This document shows, piece by piece, positions 18,911-27,638 of a DNA stretch of 64,000 nucleotides (position 1 is its first letter; every line of letters starts with the position of its first letter). This DNA comes from Candidatus Kapaibacterium sp. (GTDB taxonomy: Bacteria; Bacteroidota; Ignavibacteria; Kapaibacteriales; HRBIN21). The stretch is from NCBI GenBank assembly GCA_938084565.1, contig CALKEU010000009.1:22522-86521 (forward strand). The letters are read 5' to 3'. A program made the position numbers and the translations under genes. The notes beneath the pieces are model-generated. The model did not search any database, was not told where the DNA came from, and worked only from the letters and a program-made list of their open reading frames with translations.

Positions 18911-19774
18911 CTAGTTGCTCACCTCCATCTCCTCCGATGTAGGCACAGTACGCTGTGCCGCAGCCAATCGCAGGAGTGTCCGTTCAGTCAGGCGCCGTGC
19001 GCCGATGAAGCGCTTGCTGTAGTAGGTACTCTGCAGGGAGGAGATCGTCACCCCGCCACGGGAGCTGGCATGCGCAAAGAGGTTGTCCCCCAGGTAGATA
19101 CCCACATGCGATACATAAGCATGCCGCCGTGTGTGGAAGAAGAGCAGATCGCCAAACTGCAGCTGCTCCCGGGGTATGGGTTCCCCGAGCATATACTGTG
19201 CAGCTGCCGTCCGCGGTAGCATTACGCCGGCGACATCGGCAAACAGCCGGCGGATAAAGCCCGAGCAATCTATCCCCGCCGAGGTCGTACCACCGAAGCG
19301 ATACGGTGTACCGAGCCATTCCAGAATGAAATCGACCAGCTGCCGTTTGCTGAGCCCCGTCGGGAGACGGTCCTCATCGGTGATACCCTCCATGTATGCA
19401 AGCCACAGCCGGCGGAAGGTCTCAATATCGACCGGTACATCATCTTCCCGCAGCAGCTCTTCGGGGTCCTCTCCTTCCAGAGGCTCCTCAGTCTCGACGG
19501 CTGCTACGGGCGGGACTGTCGAAGGAACCATGGAATTGTCAGCCATGATGCCCCAGAGTGTCTGTGAATGGGTACGAACCAACTCCAGCGCTTCCTGGCG
19601 AACATGCTCCTGACGGTTTGCCCTGCGAGGCACTCCCCGATGCTTCTTCTTAGCCTTGCTGACCCACTGTCCAGCCTTCTTGATCTGCTGCAAAGCAAAC
19701 GCAGCGGGAGCCTTCCATACGTCTACGGCCACAAAGGCGAGAGCAGCGCAGAGGACGTGGATGAGAGTTCGCAT
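18911..19774 (-). CDS. C40 (NlpC/P60) family peptidase
   Basis: LGTPYRFGGTTSAGIDCSGFIRRLF...LPRTAAAQ...FGDLLFFHTRRHAYVSHVGIYLGDNLFAHAS. Confidence 0.88.
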   Translation of the reverse strand: MRTLIHVLCAALAFVAVDVWKAPAAFALQQIKKAGQWVSKAKKKHRGVPRRANRQEHVRQEALELVRTHSQTLWGIMADNSMVPSTVPPVAAVETEEPLEGEDPEELLREDDVPVDIETFRRLWLAYMEGITDEDRLPTGLSKRQLVDFILEWLGTPYRFGGTTSAGIDCSGFIRRLFADVAGVMLPRTAAAQYMLGEPIPREQLQFGDLLFFHTRRHAYVSHVGIYLGDNLFAHASSRGGVTISSLQSTYYSKRFIGARRLTERTLLRLAAAQRTVPTSEEMEVSN

Positions 19775-19802
19775 CTCTTCACCCTCCCCAATTGGTGGAA
19801 CC

Positions 19803-21482
19803 TCACTCTTTCGAGACGATCTCCAGCACCAGACGGTCACTGCCATCCAACCACATCCCCACAACCGTCGGCTGGAGAAGGCGGATAAGGCGCGGGTAAT
19901 AGAGAAACACCCACGGTGCTTCGTCGAGCACGTGGCGTTCTATCTGCCGGTAGAGCTGGAAGCGGATCTCCGCTACCGGTTCGGCCAGAGCTCGGTCATA
20001 GAGCGAGTCAACCTGAGCGAGACGGAAGCGCGTTGTATTCGGGCCGTCTGGAGCAGCATATGGCGAGTAGAAAAGCGCCATGAAGTTCTCCGGGTCCGGG
20101 TAATCGGCAATCCAGTTTGTCCGCCACATCATACACTGCCCCTGGCGGACCATAGCGAGATGTTGCGGGAAGCTAACCTGCCGGAGTTCTAGGCGGATCC
20201 CAAACTCGGCCAGCTGCTGCTGCACGGCCTCAGCGACCGAGAGCGTGCGTGGATGAGCACCAAGCTGCAGCACCAGCGGCGGTAGCCCTTCACCGTTAGG
20301 GAATCCAGCGGCAGCCAAGAGCTGGCGCGCTCGCTGTGGATCGTACCGATAGCCAGTCGTCTTCGGGGAAAATCCCGGGAAACCGGGTGGAAGTACACCG
20401 TAATGCGCCGGCTCAGCCAATCCGTATAGCACATGCCGGACGATACGCTCGCGATCGATAGCATAGTTGAGCGCCTGCCGTAGCAGCCGTGATCGTGCCA
20501 GTGGCGAGCTTCGCCCCCCGTCCGTCGTTGTATCCAGCATGATACCATAGTACTCCACCGCGTAAGCCGGGGCAGTCAAGAATCGATAGCGAGCAAATTC
20601 CGGGCGGAGGGTTCCAGTGTTGTCAAAGACCACCGGAACCAGGCTAGGATCGAGCCCTGTCAGCATATCCAAGCGCCCCTGCTGGAATTCCCAGAAGGCT
20701 GTCTTGGGATCTCGGAGGAAGCGCACAACGACATAGTCAAGGTACGGCAACGGAACCCCCCGATGATCACGCTTGAAGTAACGCTCATGGCGACGCAAGA
20801 TCAAGTGCACGTCTGTGCGCCACTCCTGTAGCCGGAAGGGTCCTGTGCCGACAGGATGGCGGAAGAATTCCTCTCCATAGAAGCGAACGGCCTCTTCCGG
20901 AACGATCCAGCAGTACGGCAAGGCCAGAAGTGCCAGCAGCGGGGCAAATGGACGCTGCAGAAGGAGCTCCACCGTGCTATCGTCGAGAACGCGAACGCCC
21001 CGCAAGCCACCCGGTGGCTCCTCGCCGCGAGCTGTCGCTGCATGGAATTCCTCAACCCCGAGCAGTTTGCCCCAAAAGACCCACAGACCAGGCGAGCGCG
21101 TCCGCGCATGACAGAGGCGCTCGAAGGAAACTTTGACATCGCTTGCTCGCAGCGGTCTGAGTCTGCCGTGAAAGCACGGATCTTCGTGGAAGACTACATC
21201 GGTGCGCAGTACAAAGCGCCATCGCCGACCCGTGCTATCCACACTCCAGGAGCGTGCCAGACAGGGGACTATGCGCAGCGCCGAATCGAACTCCACAAGG
21301 CCGTTATAAAGTTGGCTCCCCACCCAAATGGCGGCCATATAGCTCATGTGAGCAGGGTCAAGCGTCGTAATGCCTTCGGACTCACTGTAGACGAAGGTCT
21401 TCTGCGGCGGCAGCTCCTTGGCAGACTCACACCCAACCAGCAGCAGGACAAGCGCCACCCCACTTGTCAAAGAACCCCACAT
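19803..21482 (-). CDS. ABC transporter substrate-binding lipoprotein, peptide/nickel family 5
   Basis: MWGSLTSGVALVLLLVGC lipoprotein signal; family-5 motifs (VGTGPFRLQEW; ALNYAIDRERIV; WIADYPDPENF). An upstream start at 21518 is possible. Confidence 0.88.
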   Translation of the reverse strand: MWGSLTSGVALVLLLVGCESAKELPPQKTFVYSESEGITTLDPAHMSYMAAIWVGSQLYNGLVEFDSALRIVPCLARSWSVDSTGRRWRFVLRTDVVFHEDPCFHGRLRPLRASDVKVSFERLCHARTRSPGLWVFWGKLLGVEEFHAATARGEEPPGGLRGVRVLDDSTVELLLQRPFAPLLALLALPYCWIVPEEAVRFYGEEFFRHPVGTGPFRLQEWRTDVHLILRRHERYFKRDHRGVPLPYLDYVVVRFLRDPKTAFWEFQQGRLDMLTGLDPSLVPVVFDNTGTLRPEFARYRFLTAPAYAVEYYGIMLDTTTDGGRSSPLARSRLLRQALNYAIDRERIVRHVLYGLAEPAHYGVLPPGFPGFSPKTTGYRYDPQRARQLLAAAGFPNGEGLPPLVLQLGAHPRTLSVAEAVQQQLAEFGIRLELRQVSFPQHLAMVRQGQCMMWRTNWIADYPDPENFMALFYSPYAAPDGPNTTRFRLAQVDSLYDRALAEPVAEIRFQLYRQIERHVLDEAPWVFLYYPRLIRLLQPTVVGMWLDGSDRLVLEIVSKE

Positions 21483-21545
21483 TCCCCCACCGCCGATGGT
21501 CACCAGCCGGGTCTGCAAAAAACGAAATTTCCCCGAGACATCGCC

Positions 21546-23276
21546 CTACCGAGGGCGCAGCCAGACGTACTTGTAGAAGCGCCGGTCCATGGCGTTGTTA
21601 CGGTAGCCGGCCACATACGGCTGCAACAGCCGGTAATCCTCATCATAAAAGAGCACCAGCAGCGGGGCATCGTCGAGAGCCAGCTGTTCGGCCTGCCGAT
21701 AGAGTTCCATGCGGCGTTGCCGGTCTGTGGTTACCAGTGCTTCTTCAAACAGGGCGTCGAAGGCGGGGTTGCGGTAACGTGTGGAGTTAATGGGGCTGAT
21801 GTCTTCATCGCGGTCGGGCACGAGCTTGCCGTAGAAGAGGTTGAGGAAGTTCTCTGGATCGGGATAATCGGCCACCCAGCCCAGACGGAAGAAGGGCACA
21901 CGGCCGGCATCGATTTCCCGTAGATGTTGCGCAAATTCCACTTGGCGCAGCTCAACCTCAATGCCTAGATGTTCCCGTAGCATTGCCTGGACTGCTTCGG
22001 CAACCTGGACATTGCGCCCTCCACCCGCATTGAGCTGCAGAGTCAGCCGCGGAAAACCTCGTCCTCCGGGGTATCCTGCCTCGGCAAGCAACTGTCGGGC
22101 ACGTTCTGGATCGAAGTGGTATCCCCGAATACTCCGAGCTGGATAGTCGGGCATCGAGGGCGGGACAAGCCCATAATGGCCAGGCTCCCCCGCTTGCCCT
22201 CGAAGCACGTAGCGGACAATGCGTTCCCGATCAATGGCGTAGGCCAGCGCTTGTCGTACGCGCTTGTCGCGAAAGATCGGGTGGCGCGTGAGCATCCCAT
22301 AATACTGGGTTGCCAGCGCCGGCACACGCAAGAGCTGAAAGCGACGCCATTCACCGCGCGGCTCCCCCCGTTCATCGACCACTTGGGGGAAAAACTCCGC
22401 CGGGATGCGATAGCACTCCTCCAGATTGCCCTGGCGAAACTCGAGCAGCTGGGTCTTCTCGTCCTTGATGAAGCGGAACCGTATCGCCTCCAGATAGGGC
22501 AGCGTATTCCCATACTCATCTTGCTGCCAATACCGTGGGTTGCGCCGCAGCCGGAGCTCACGATCAGGGGTCCACGAGACGAAGATGAATGGCCCCGATC
22601 CGACCGGATGGCGGGCGAAATCAGCCCCGTAGTACTCTACAGCCTCCCGCGGAACGATAGCGAAAGTGACAAGCGAGACGTAATACTCAAAGGGGGCAAA
22701 GGGACGCCTGAGGTGAATCTCGAACGTGTAGCGATCGCGCACCACGAAACCGGACACTTCTTTGACTTCAGGCTCTCGGCCGCTTTGGGCAGCCCGCCGC
22801 GTAGCCTCAAAGTAGGCATCCGCCCCCTCTACTTTGCCACGGAAGTAGTCATACCCGAGCGTCCCGGTGCGGAAATCGCATGCGCGGGTGAGCGAGTACT
22901 TAACATCCTCAGCCGTTACCTCTCGGCCCTTGCCGCCAGGAAAGCAGGGGTTGTCGTGAAAGTAGACGCCCCGTCGCAGGAAGTAGCGGTAGACACGCCC
23001 ATCAGGAGAGACTTCCCAACGCTCGGCAAGCTCCGGCTGGAGGCGAAGGTGCTCGTCCAGCGTTAAGAGCTTGTCGTAGATCTGCTCGGCCACATGGGCG
23101 GAGGTAACATCGTTAATCTGCACCGGGTCGAGTGATCGAACCTCCCCGACTTCGTTGACCCGATATGTCCCGCCGTAGAAGCGATCACCTGCCGCAGGTC
23201 GGAGTTGATCCACAACAGAGTCTCGGGCGCAACCGAGAAAGAATAGGGTAGCCGCAGCATAGAGTCCCACTCTCAT
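21546..23276 (-). CDS. ABC transporter substrate-binding lipoprotein, peptide/nickel family 5 (paralogue)
   Basis: MRVGLYAAATLFFLGC lipobox; AEDVKYSLTRACD; HPVGSGPFIF; ALAYAIDRERIVRYVLRG; WVADYPDPENFLNLFY. Confidence 0.9.
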   Translation of the reverse strand: MRVGLYAAATLFFLGCARDSVVDQLRPAAGDRFYGGTYRVNEVGEVRSLDPVQINDVTSAHVAEQIYDKLLTLDEHLRLQPELAERWEVSPDGRVYRYFLRRGVYFHDNPCFPGGKGREVTAEDVKYSLTRACDFRTGTLGYDYFRGKVEGADAYFEATRRAAQSGREPEVKEVSGFVVRDRYTFEIHLRRPFAPFEYYVSLVTFAIVPREAVEYYGADFARHPVGSGPFIFVSWTPDRELRLRRNPRYWQQDEYGNTLPYLEAIRFRFIKDEKTQLLEFRQGNLEECYRIPAEFFPQVVDERGEPRGEWRRFQLLRVPALATQYYGMLTRHPIFRDKRVRQALAYAIDRERIVRYVLRGQAGEPGHYGLVPPSMPDYPARSIRGYHFDPERARQLLAEAGYPGGRGFPRLTLQLNAGGGRNVQVAEAVQAMLREHLGIEVELRQVEFAQHLREIDAGRVPFFRLGWVADYPDPENFLNLFYGKLVPDRDEDISPINSTRYRNPAFDALFEEALVTTDRQRRMELYRQAEQLALDDAPLLVLFYDEDYRLLQPYVAGYRNNAMDRRFYKYVWLRPR

Positions 23277-23283
23277 GAGCACC

Positions 23284-23940
23284 TCACGCAGGATCTGAAC
23301 AGCAGAGGATATGGCGGTGGCGGAGAGCATGCACTCCCTCACGGAGGAGGGCGGCTGCAATCAGCAGGGCCAGGAGAGCATCGGCCTGCTGGATACCACC
23401 CCAGCGGTACGCCATCAGACCTACCAGCACGGCTGCCGACAATCCCGCACAGGCCAGCGTCTGCTTCGCATCGGCCCGGAGTGACTCACTCTGGAGCTGT
23501 CCGCCGAGGCGCCACTTGGCCCAAAACAGAAGCGGCTTCACACACAGTGAGAGCCCGGCCAGGTAGAATGCCAGCCCATGCACATGGAGCTCCGCCGAAC
23601 CCCAGAGACGCTGTAGAGCTTCCCCAGCAATAACGGCTGCCAGCAGTACAAAACTTATTCCGATGAGCCGTACAGCCCGGGACTCTCGCTGGGCATACTG
23701 TCGGCGCTCACTATGCTTGAGCTGCGGGGCAAAGCGCCAGAGAATCACCGCTCCCGAGAGAGACTCTGCCACGGCATCAATGCCGAAGCTCACTATCCCC
23801 CAGCTACTGCTGGCATGGCCAATCCAGAGTGCAGCCACCCCTTCGGCGAAGTTGTAAACGAGGGTTATCACCGCTAGCCCCCAGGCGCGACGGCTCAGCC
23901 TCTCTACCGGAGCCGCCACCGAAGCCACGTGCGCATCCAT
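23284..23940 (-). CDS. cation diffusion facilitator-like membrane protein
   Basis: Multiple TM segments; LVYNFAEGVAALWIGHASSSWGIVSFGIDAVAESLSGAVILWRF resembles CDF/cation transporters. Confidence 0.7.
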   Translation of the reverse strand: MDAHVASVAAPVERLSRRAWGLAVITLVYNFAEGVAALWIGHASSSWGIVSFGIDAVAESLSGAVILWRFAPQLKHSERRQYAQRESRAVRLIGISFVLLAAVIAGEALQRLWGSAELHVHGLAFYLAGLSLCVKPLLFWAKWRLGGQLQSESLRADAKQTLACAGLSAAVLVGLMAYRWGGIQQADALLALLIAAALLREGVHALRHRHILCCSDPA

Positions 23941-23955
23941 GCACTTCCCTTTTTG

Positions 23956-24028
23956 CTGCCCCGCCAGGGCTCGAACCTGGACTCTCCTGATCCAGAGTCA
24001 GGCGTGTTGCCAATTACACCACGGGGCA
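23956..24028 (-). tRNA. tRNA-Gln (anticodon CTG)
   Basis: Reverse complement TGCCCCG TGGTGTAATTGGCAACACG CCTGA-CTCTGGA-TCAGG ... GGTTCGAGCC ... CGGGGCA-G folds as a cloverleaf; CCA not encoded. Confidence 0.93.
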
Positions 24029-24034
24029 TCTGGG

Positions 24035-24107
24035 TGGACCGGAGGAGATTCGAACTCCCGACCTCCAGAGTGCGATTCTGGCGCTCTCCCAACTGAGCTA
24101 CCGGCCC
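24035..24107 (-). tRNA. tRNA-Ala (anticodon CGC)
   Basis: Reverse complement GGGCCGGTAGCTCAGTTGGGAGAGCGCCAGA-ATCGCAC-TCTGG...GTTCGAATCTCCTCCGGTCCA. G3:U70 alanine identity pair present. Confidence 0.92.
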
Positions 24108-24121
24108 ACACTGAGGGCGTA

Positions 24122-24129
24122 CAAAAATA
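24122..24129 (-). promoter_or_regulatory. TATTTTTG box upstream of the tRNA pair
   Basis: Plus strand CAAAAATA, 15 nt upstream of the tRNA-Ala 5' end. Confidence 0.5.
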
Positions 24130-24193
24130 GGGAAAAGCGCCCTTTAGCGAAACAGCCCTGGCCTGAGCCCTGCCCCACTGTACTTGTAAGCCC

Positions 24194-24201
24194 TAATTTT
24201 G
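24194..24201 (+). promoter_or_regulatory. TAATTTTG box upstream of the C39 ABC exporter
   Basis: Matches TAnnTTTG, 25 nt upstream of the ATG at 24226. Confidence 0.45.
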
Positions 24202-24225
24202 CGCCGCATCTACCTCCGCCTTCCC

Positions 24226-26415
24226 ATGAAGCGGCGCCCCGTCTTGGTCCGGCAACATGATCCGACCGACTGTGGAGCAGCTGTCCTCGCATCGGTTGCC
24301 GGATACTGGGGATTACGCTTGCCGCTGGCCTTGCTCCGCCAGTATACGATGACAGATCAGGAGGGCACGACCGTACTGGGAATTGTCCGCGCAGCTGAAC
24401 AGCTCGGCTTCTATGCAAAGGGAGTTCGAATCCTTCCCACGATGCTTCCTGATGTGCCGCTACCGGCCATTGCGCACATGTACGTGGCCGAGCGCCAGCG
24501 CTATCACTTTGTGGTCCTCTATCGCATCGATTCCTCCCGCCTCTATGTCGGCGATCCTGCCCGTGGGCTGCTCTGGATGCCCATGGAGGAATTCTTAGCC
24601 CAGTGGACCGGGATTGTGGTCATCTTGGCTCCACGAGAAGACTTCCACCCAGCCGAGCTCACCCCTTCCCGCTGGCAGATGTTCTGGCGCTTGGTCCGAC
24701 CGCATCGCGGCTGGTTCGCGCAAGCCTTTCTCGGCGCACTGCTCTACACGCTGCTCGGGATGGCCCCGGCTATCTATGCCGGTGTCCTCTTCGATACGGT
24801 GCTCCCCACAGGCAACGTAGCCTTGCTGCACGTCCTCTCCCTGGCTTTGGTTGGACTGGTGCTGGCCCGGACCTTCTTCGGCTGGATGCGCTCTGTACTG
24901 CTCTTCCATGTCGTCCAGCGCATCGATGCTGGTCTCGTACTGGGCTACTTCCGCCACCTCCTGCGCCTCCCTCAGGCCTTCTTTGATGCACGACGTACGG
25001 GGGAAATCCTCTCCCGCGTCAACGACGCCGTCAAAGTGCGTAATGCCATCAGCAGCGCAGCTGTGACACTGCTGGTCGACGCCACCACAGTGGCGGTGGC
25101 CTTTGCGGCTATGTGGGTATACTCGCCGCTCCTGGCGCTCCTGTCCACAGGCACGATTCCGCTCTATGCCGGCGTTATCCTGGCCTTGCGCCGTCCGATG
25201 CAGCAGACACAACGGGCCCTCATGGAACAGGGAGCAGAACTCTATGCGCACCTGACAGCCACAATTGCTGGCATTGCCACGGTGAAGTCCCTGACAGCTG
25301 AGCTCTACAGCCAGTGGAAAGCCGAACGGACATTCGTCGGCATTGTGCGTCTGCTTGGGCGTTCTCTGCGTCACTCCCTGACGGCCACCACCGCTGGGGA
25401 GCTCATCGGCGGATTAGCCACAGTGGGGGTCTTCTGGTTCGGCAGCCTCCTCGTGTTACAGGCTCGGCTCAGCATCGGCGAGCTCATCACTTTCTCTCTC
25501 CTCCTGGGGCTACTGGCCCAACCCATGGGGCGTCTGCTGGCATTGCAGCAGATGCTCCACGATGCGCTCATCGCCGTCGATCGCCTCTTCGAGATTATGG
25601 TGCTGGAGACCGAAGACACAGTGGGGCAGCGTGGCATTATCATTCGCCCCGAACAGCTTCGCGGCGCCATTGAATTCCGCCAGTGCACCTTCCGCTATGG
25701 AGCGCGTCCGCCCGTACTGCGGCAATGCTCGCTCTCGGTGCCGGCCGGTAGCATTACGGCTATTGTTGGAGAATCCGGTGCCGGCAAAACGACGCTTGTG
25801 CGGCTCCTCCTCAAGCTTTACCCCCTCCAGGAAGGTGCTGTGCTCATCGATGGCATCGACATTCGGGACATCGAGACGGAGTCGTTGCGCCGTCTCATTG
25901 GTGTCGTCCCGCAGGAGGTAGAGCTCTTCCACGGCAGTGTTCTGGAAAATGTCGCCTACGGGGATATGCAGCCAGACCACGAACGAGTGTTGGCGGTCTG
26001 CCGCCGCGTTGGCCTAGAGCGGACGATTGCCGAACTGCCGGCGCGGTACAACACGCTGCTCGGGGAGCACGGCGCGGCTCTCTCCGGCGGACAGCGTCAG
26101 CGCCTAGCGATTGCCCGCGCGCTCTACCGCCGTCCCCGCATCCTGGTGCTGGACGAAGCGACAAGCCATCTGGACGCCGACGCCGAGGCTCTCCTGCTGC
26201 AGCTCCTCCATGAGCTGCGCCAGGAAGGGATGACCATTCTCCTGATTGCACACCGGCTCAGCACGGTGCAGATTGCCGACAAAATTGCCGTGCTAGCCGA
26301 TGGACGCATCTGCGAGGAGGGGACACACGCCGAACTCCTTGCCCGCCACGGCCTCTACGCTCGCCTCTGGCAGCGCTATACTGCTCAAGCTCCTCCAGCC
26401 TCCATCCCGGCATGA
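24226..26415 (+). CDS. peptidase C39 domain-containing ABC transporter (permease/ATPase)
   Basis: C39 DPTDCGAAVLASVAGYWG, RYHFVVLY, LYVGDPARG; ABC TM domain; Walker A GESGAGKTTLVRLLLKL; signature LSGGQRQRLAIARAL; Walker B RILVLDEATSHLD. Confidence 0.95.
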   Translation: MKRRPVLVRQHDPTDCGAAVLASVAGYWGLRLPLALLRQYTMTDQEGTTVLGIVRAAEQLGFYAKGVRILPTMLPDVPLPAIAHMYVAERQRYHFVVLYRIDSSRLYVGDPARGLLWMPMEEFLAQWTGIVVILAPREDFHPAELTPSRWQMFWRLVRPHRGWFAQAFLGALLYTLLGMAPAIYAGVLFDTVLPTGNVALLHVLSLALVGLVLARTFFGWMRSVLLFHVVQRIDAGLVLGYFRHLLRLPQAFFDARRTGEILSRVNDAVKVRNAISSAAVTLLVDATTVAVAFAAMWVYSPLLALLSTGTIPLYAGVILALRRPMQQTQRALMEQGAELYAHLTATIAGIATVKSLTAELYSQWKAERTFVGIVRLLGRSLRHSLTATTAGELIGGLATVGVFWFGSLLVLQARLSIGELITFSLLLGLLAQPMGRLLALQQMLHDALIAVDRLFEIMVLETEDTVGQRGIIIRPEQLRGAIEFRQCTFRYGARPPVLRQCSLSVPAGSITAIVGESGAGKTTLVRLLLKLYPLQEGAVLIDGIDIRDIETESLRRLIGVVPQEVELFHGSVLENVAYGDMQPDHERVLAVCRRVGLERTIAELPARYNTLLGEHGAALSGGQRQRLAIARALYRRPRILVLDEATSHLDADAEALLLQLLHELRQEGMTILLIAHRLSTVQIADKIAVLADGRICEEGTHAELLARHGLYARLWQRYTAQAPPASIPA

Positions 26416-27638
26416 AGCCCGACCATCGGTGGGAACGGCTCGAAGACTCTCTCCTCCCGGCAGAGGCGCTCCCGGAAAGCCTCGAAGCCCAGCTGGTTCA
26501 GCCTCCGCGGATAGGCCTCTGGCTCTTCTGGGGTATAGGCGGCCTCCTGCTGGCCATTGTGGTGTGGGCCCTCTTGTCAGAGCTGGAAGTGACCGTTCGC
26601 TGCCAGGGCTATATCCGCCCAGTGCTCCCTACGCAGGTGGTTCGCAGTCCAATGGATGGTCTCGTCGAAGCCGTCACTGTCCGCCTGCACCAGCGCGTAC
26701 AGCGCGGCGATACGCTCCTACGCTTTCGCAATACGGAGCTCCAGCTACGGCTCCGCGTGGTAGAGGAAGAATTGCGGAACGAAGAGCAGCTGTTTGCAGA
26801 GCTGTCTACCCTCCTTCGCTCCTTGCCCAGCAGCGGCACCCCACCGCAATTGGCGGCAGCTTTTCCTGCCATGCACTGGAATACGCCACAGGCCCGGAGT
26901 CTAGCCGAGCTGATACGCAAAGATCTCCTCCTCCTCGCCCGTCACTATGACATCTTGGCCAAACGTCTGGAGCGTTTGGCGGCTCTGCATGCCAAGCAGT
27001 TTGCCAGTGCCGAGGAGTACGAATCGAGCGCTGCCGAAGTTCGCCTGCAAGAGCTCCGTGCCCTGCAGTACATCCAGAGCCGGCGCCAGGAGCTGGCACA
27101 GAAGTTGGATGCAACCGAACATCGACTTCGCGAACTCCAACAGCTCCTGGGCACTCTACGCGAGCAGCTCAGCAAAACTGCCCTCATTGCCCACACCGAT
27201 GGGCAGATTAGCTCCCTGCTTGTTCCCCAGGCAGGGGTCTACGTTACAGCCGGGCAAGAACTACTGGCTATCACACCGGATTTGCAGCTTGAGACGGAAT
27301 TGCTCGTGGCCCCCCAGGACATTCCGCTCGTCCGCCCGGGGCAGCGCGTACGCTACCTCGTCACGGGCTTCCCGCTCGGGCAGTGGGAAGCCCTCTGGGG
27401 CCGTGTGGAAAGCATTGCCGAAGAGCTGACAACTCTGGATGGGCGTCCTGCATACCGAGTTCGTGCATCGCTTGAGCAGAGTGCTCTCCGAATGCATCGG
27501 CTTGCAGATCGGCCAGCCTCCGCAGTGCCTCTGCACAAAGGGTTGCCCGTCCAAGCAGCTATCTATGTCGGGCGCAAGCCTGTCCTGGCCTGGCTCTACG
27601 ACCGTTCCCGCTTTCTCTGGCACGAGCTTTCACCGTAG
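26412..27638 (+). CDS. HlyD-family periplasmic adaptor subunit
   Basis: Single N-terminal TM, coiled-coil hairpin, barrel-sandwich motif VRSPMDGLVEAVTVRLHQRVQRGDTLLRFRNTEL. ATGA overlap with the ABC gene. Confidence 0.88.
   Translation: MKPDHRWERLEDSLLPAEALPESLEAQLVQPPRIGLWLFWGIGGLLLAIVVWALLSELEVTVRCQGYIRPVLPTQVVRSPMDGLVEAVTVRLHQRVQRGDTLLRFRNTELQLRLRVVEEELRNEEQLFAELSTLLRSLPSSGTPPQLAAAFPAMHWNTPQARSLAELIRKDLLLLARHYDILAKRLERLAALHAKQFASAEEYESSAAEVRLQELRALQYIQSRRQELAQKLDATEHRLRELQQLLGTLREQLSKTALIAHTDGQISSLLVPQAGVYVTAGQELLAITPDLQLETELLVAPQDIPLVRPGQRVRYLVTGFPLGQWEALWGRVESIAEELTTLDGRPAYRVRASLEQSALRMHRLADRPASAVPLHKGLPVQAAIYVGRKPVLAWLYDRSRFLWHELSP

Noticed and set aside
20856-21923. 355-aa + strand ORF across the two solute-binding protein genes
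   Set aside because: Overlaps two clear family-5 SBP genes on the minus strand; low-complexity sequence with no family motifs.
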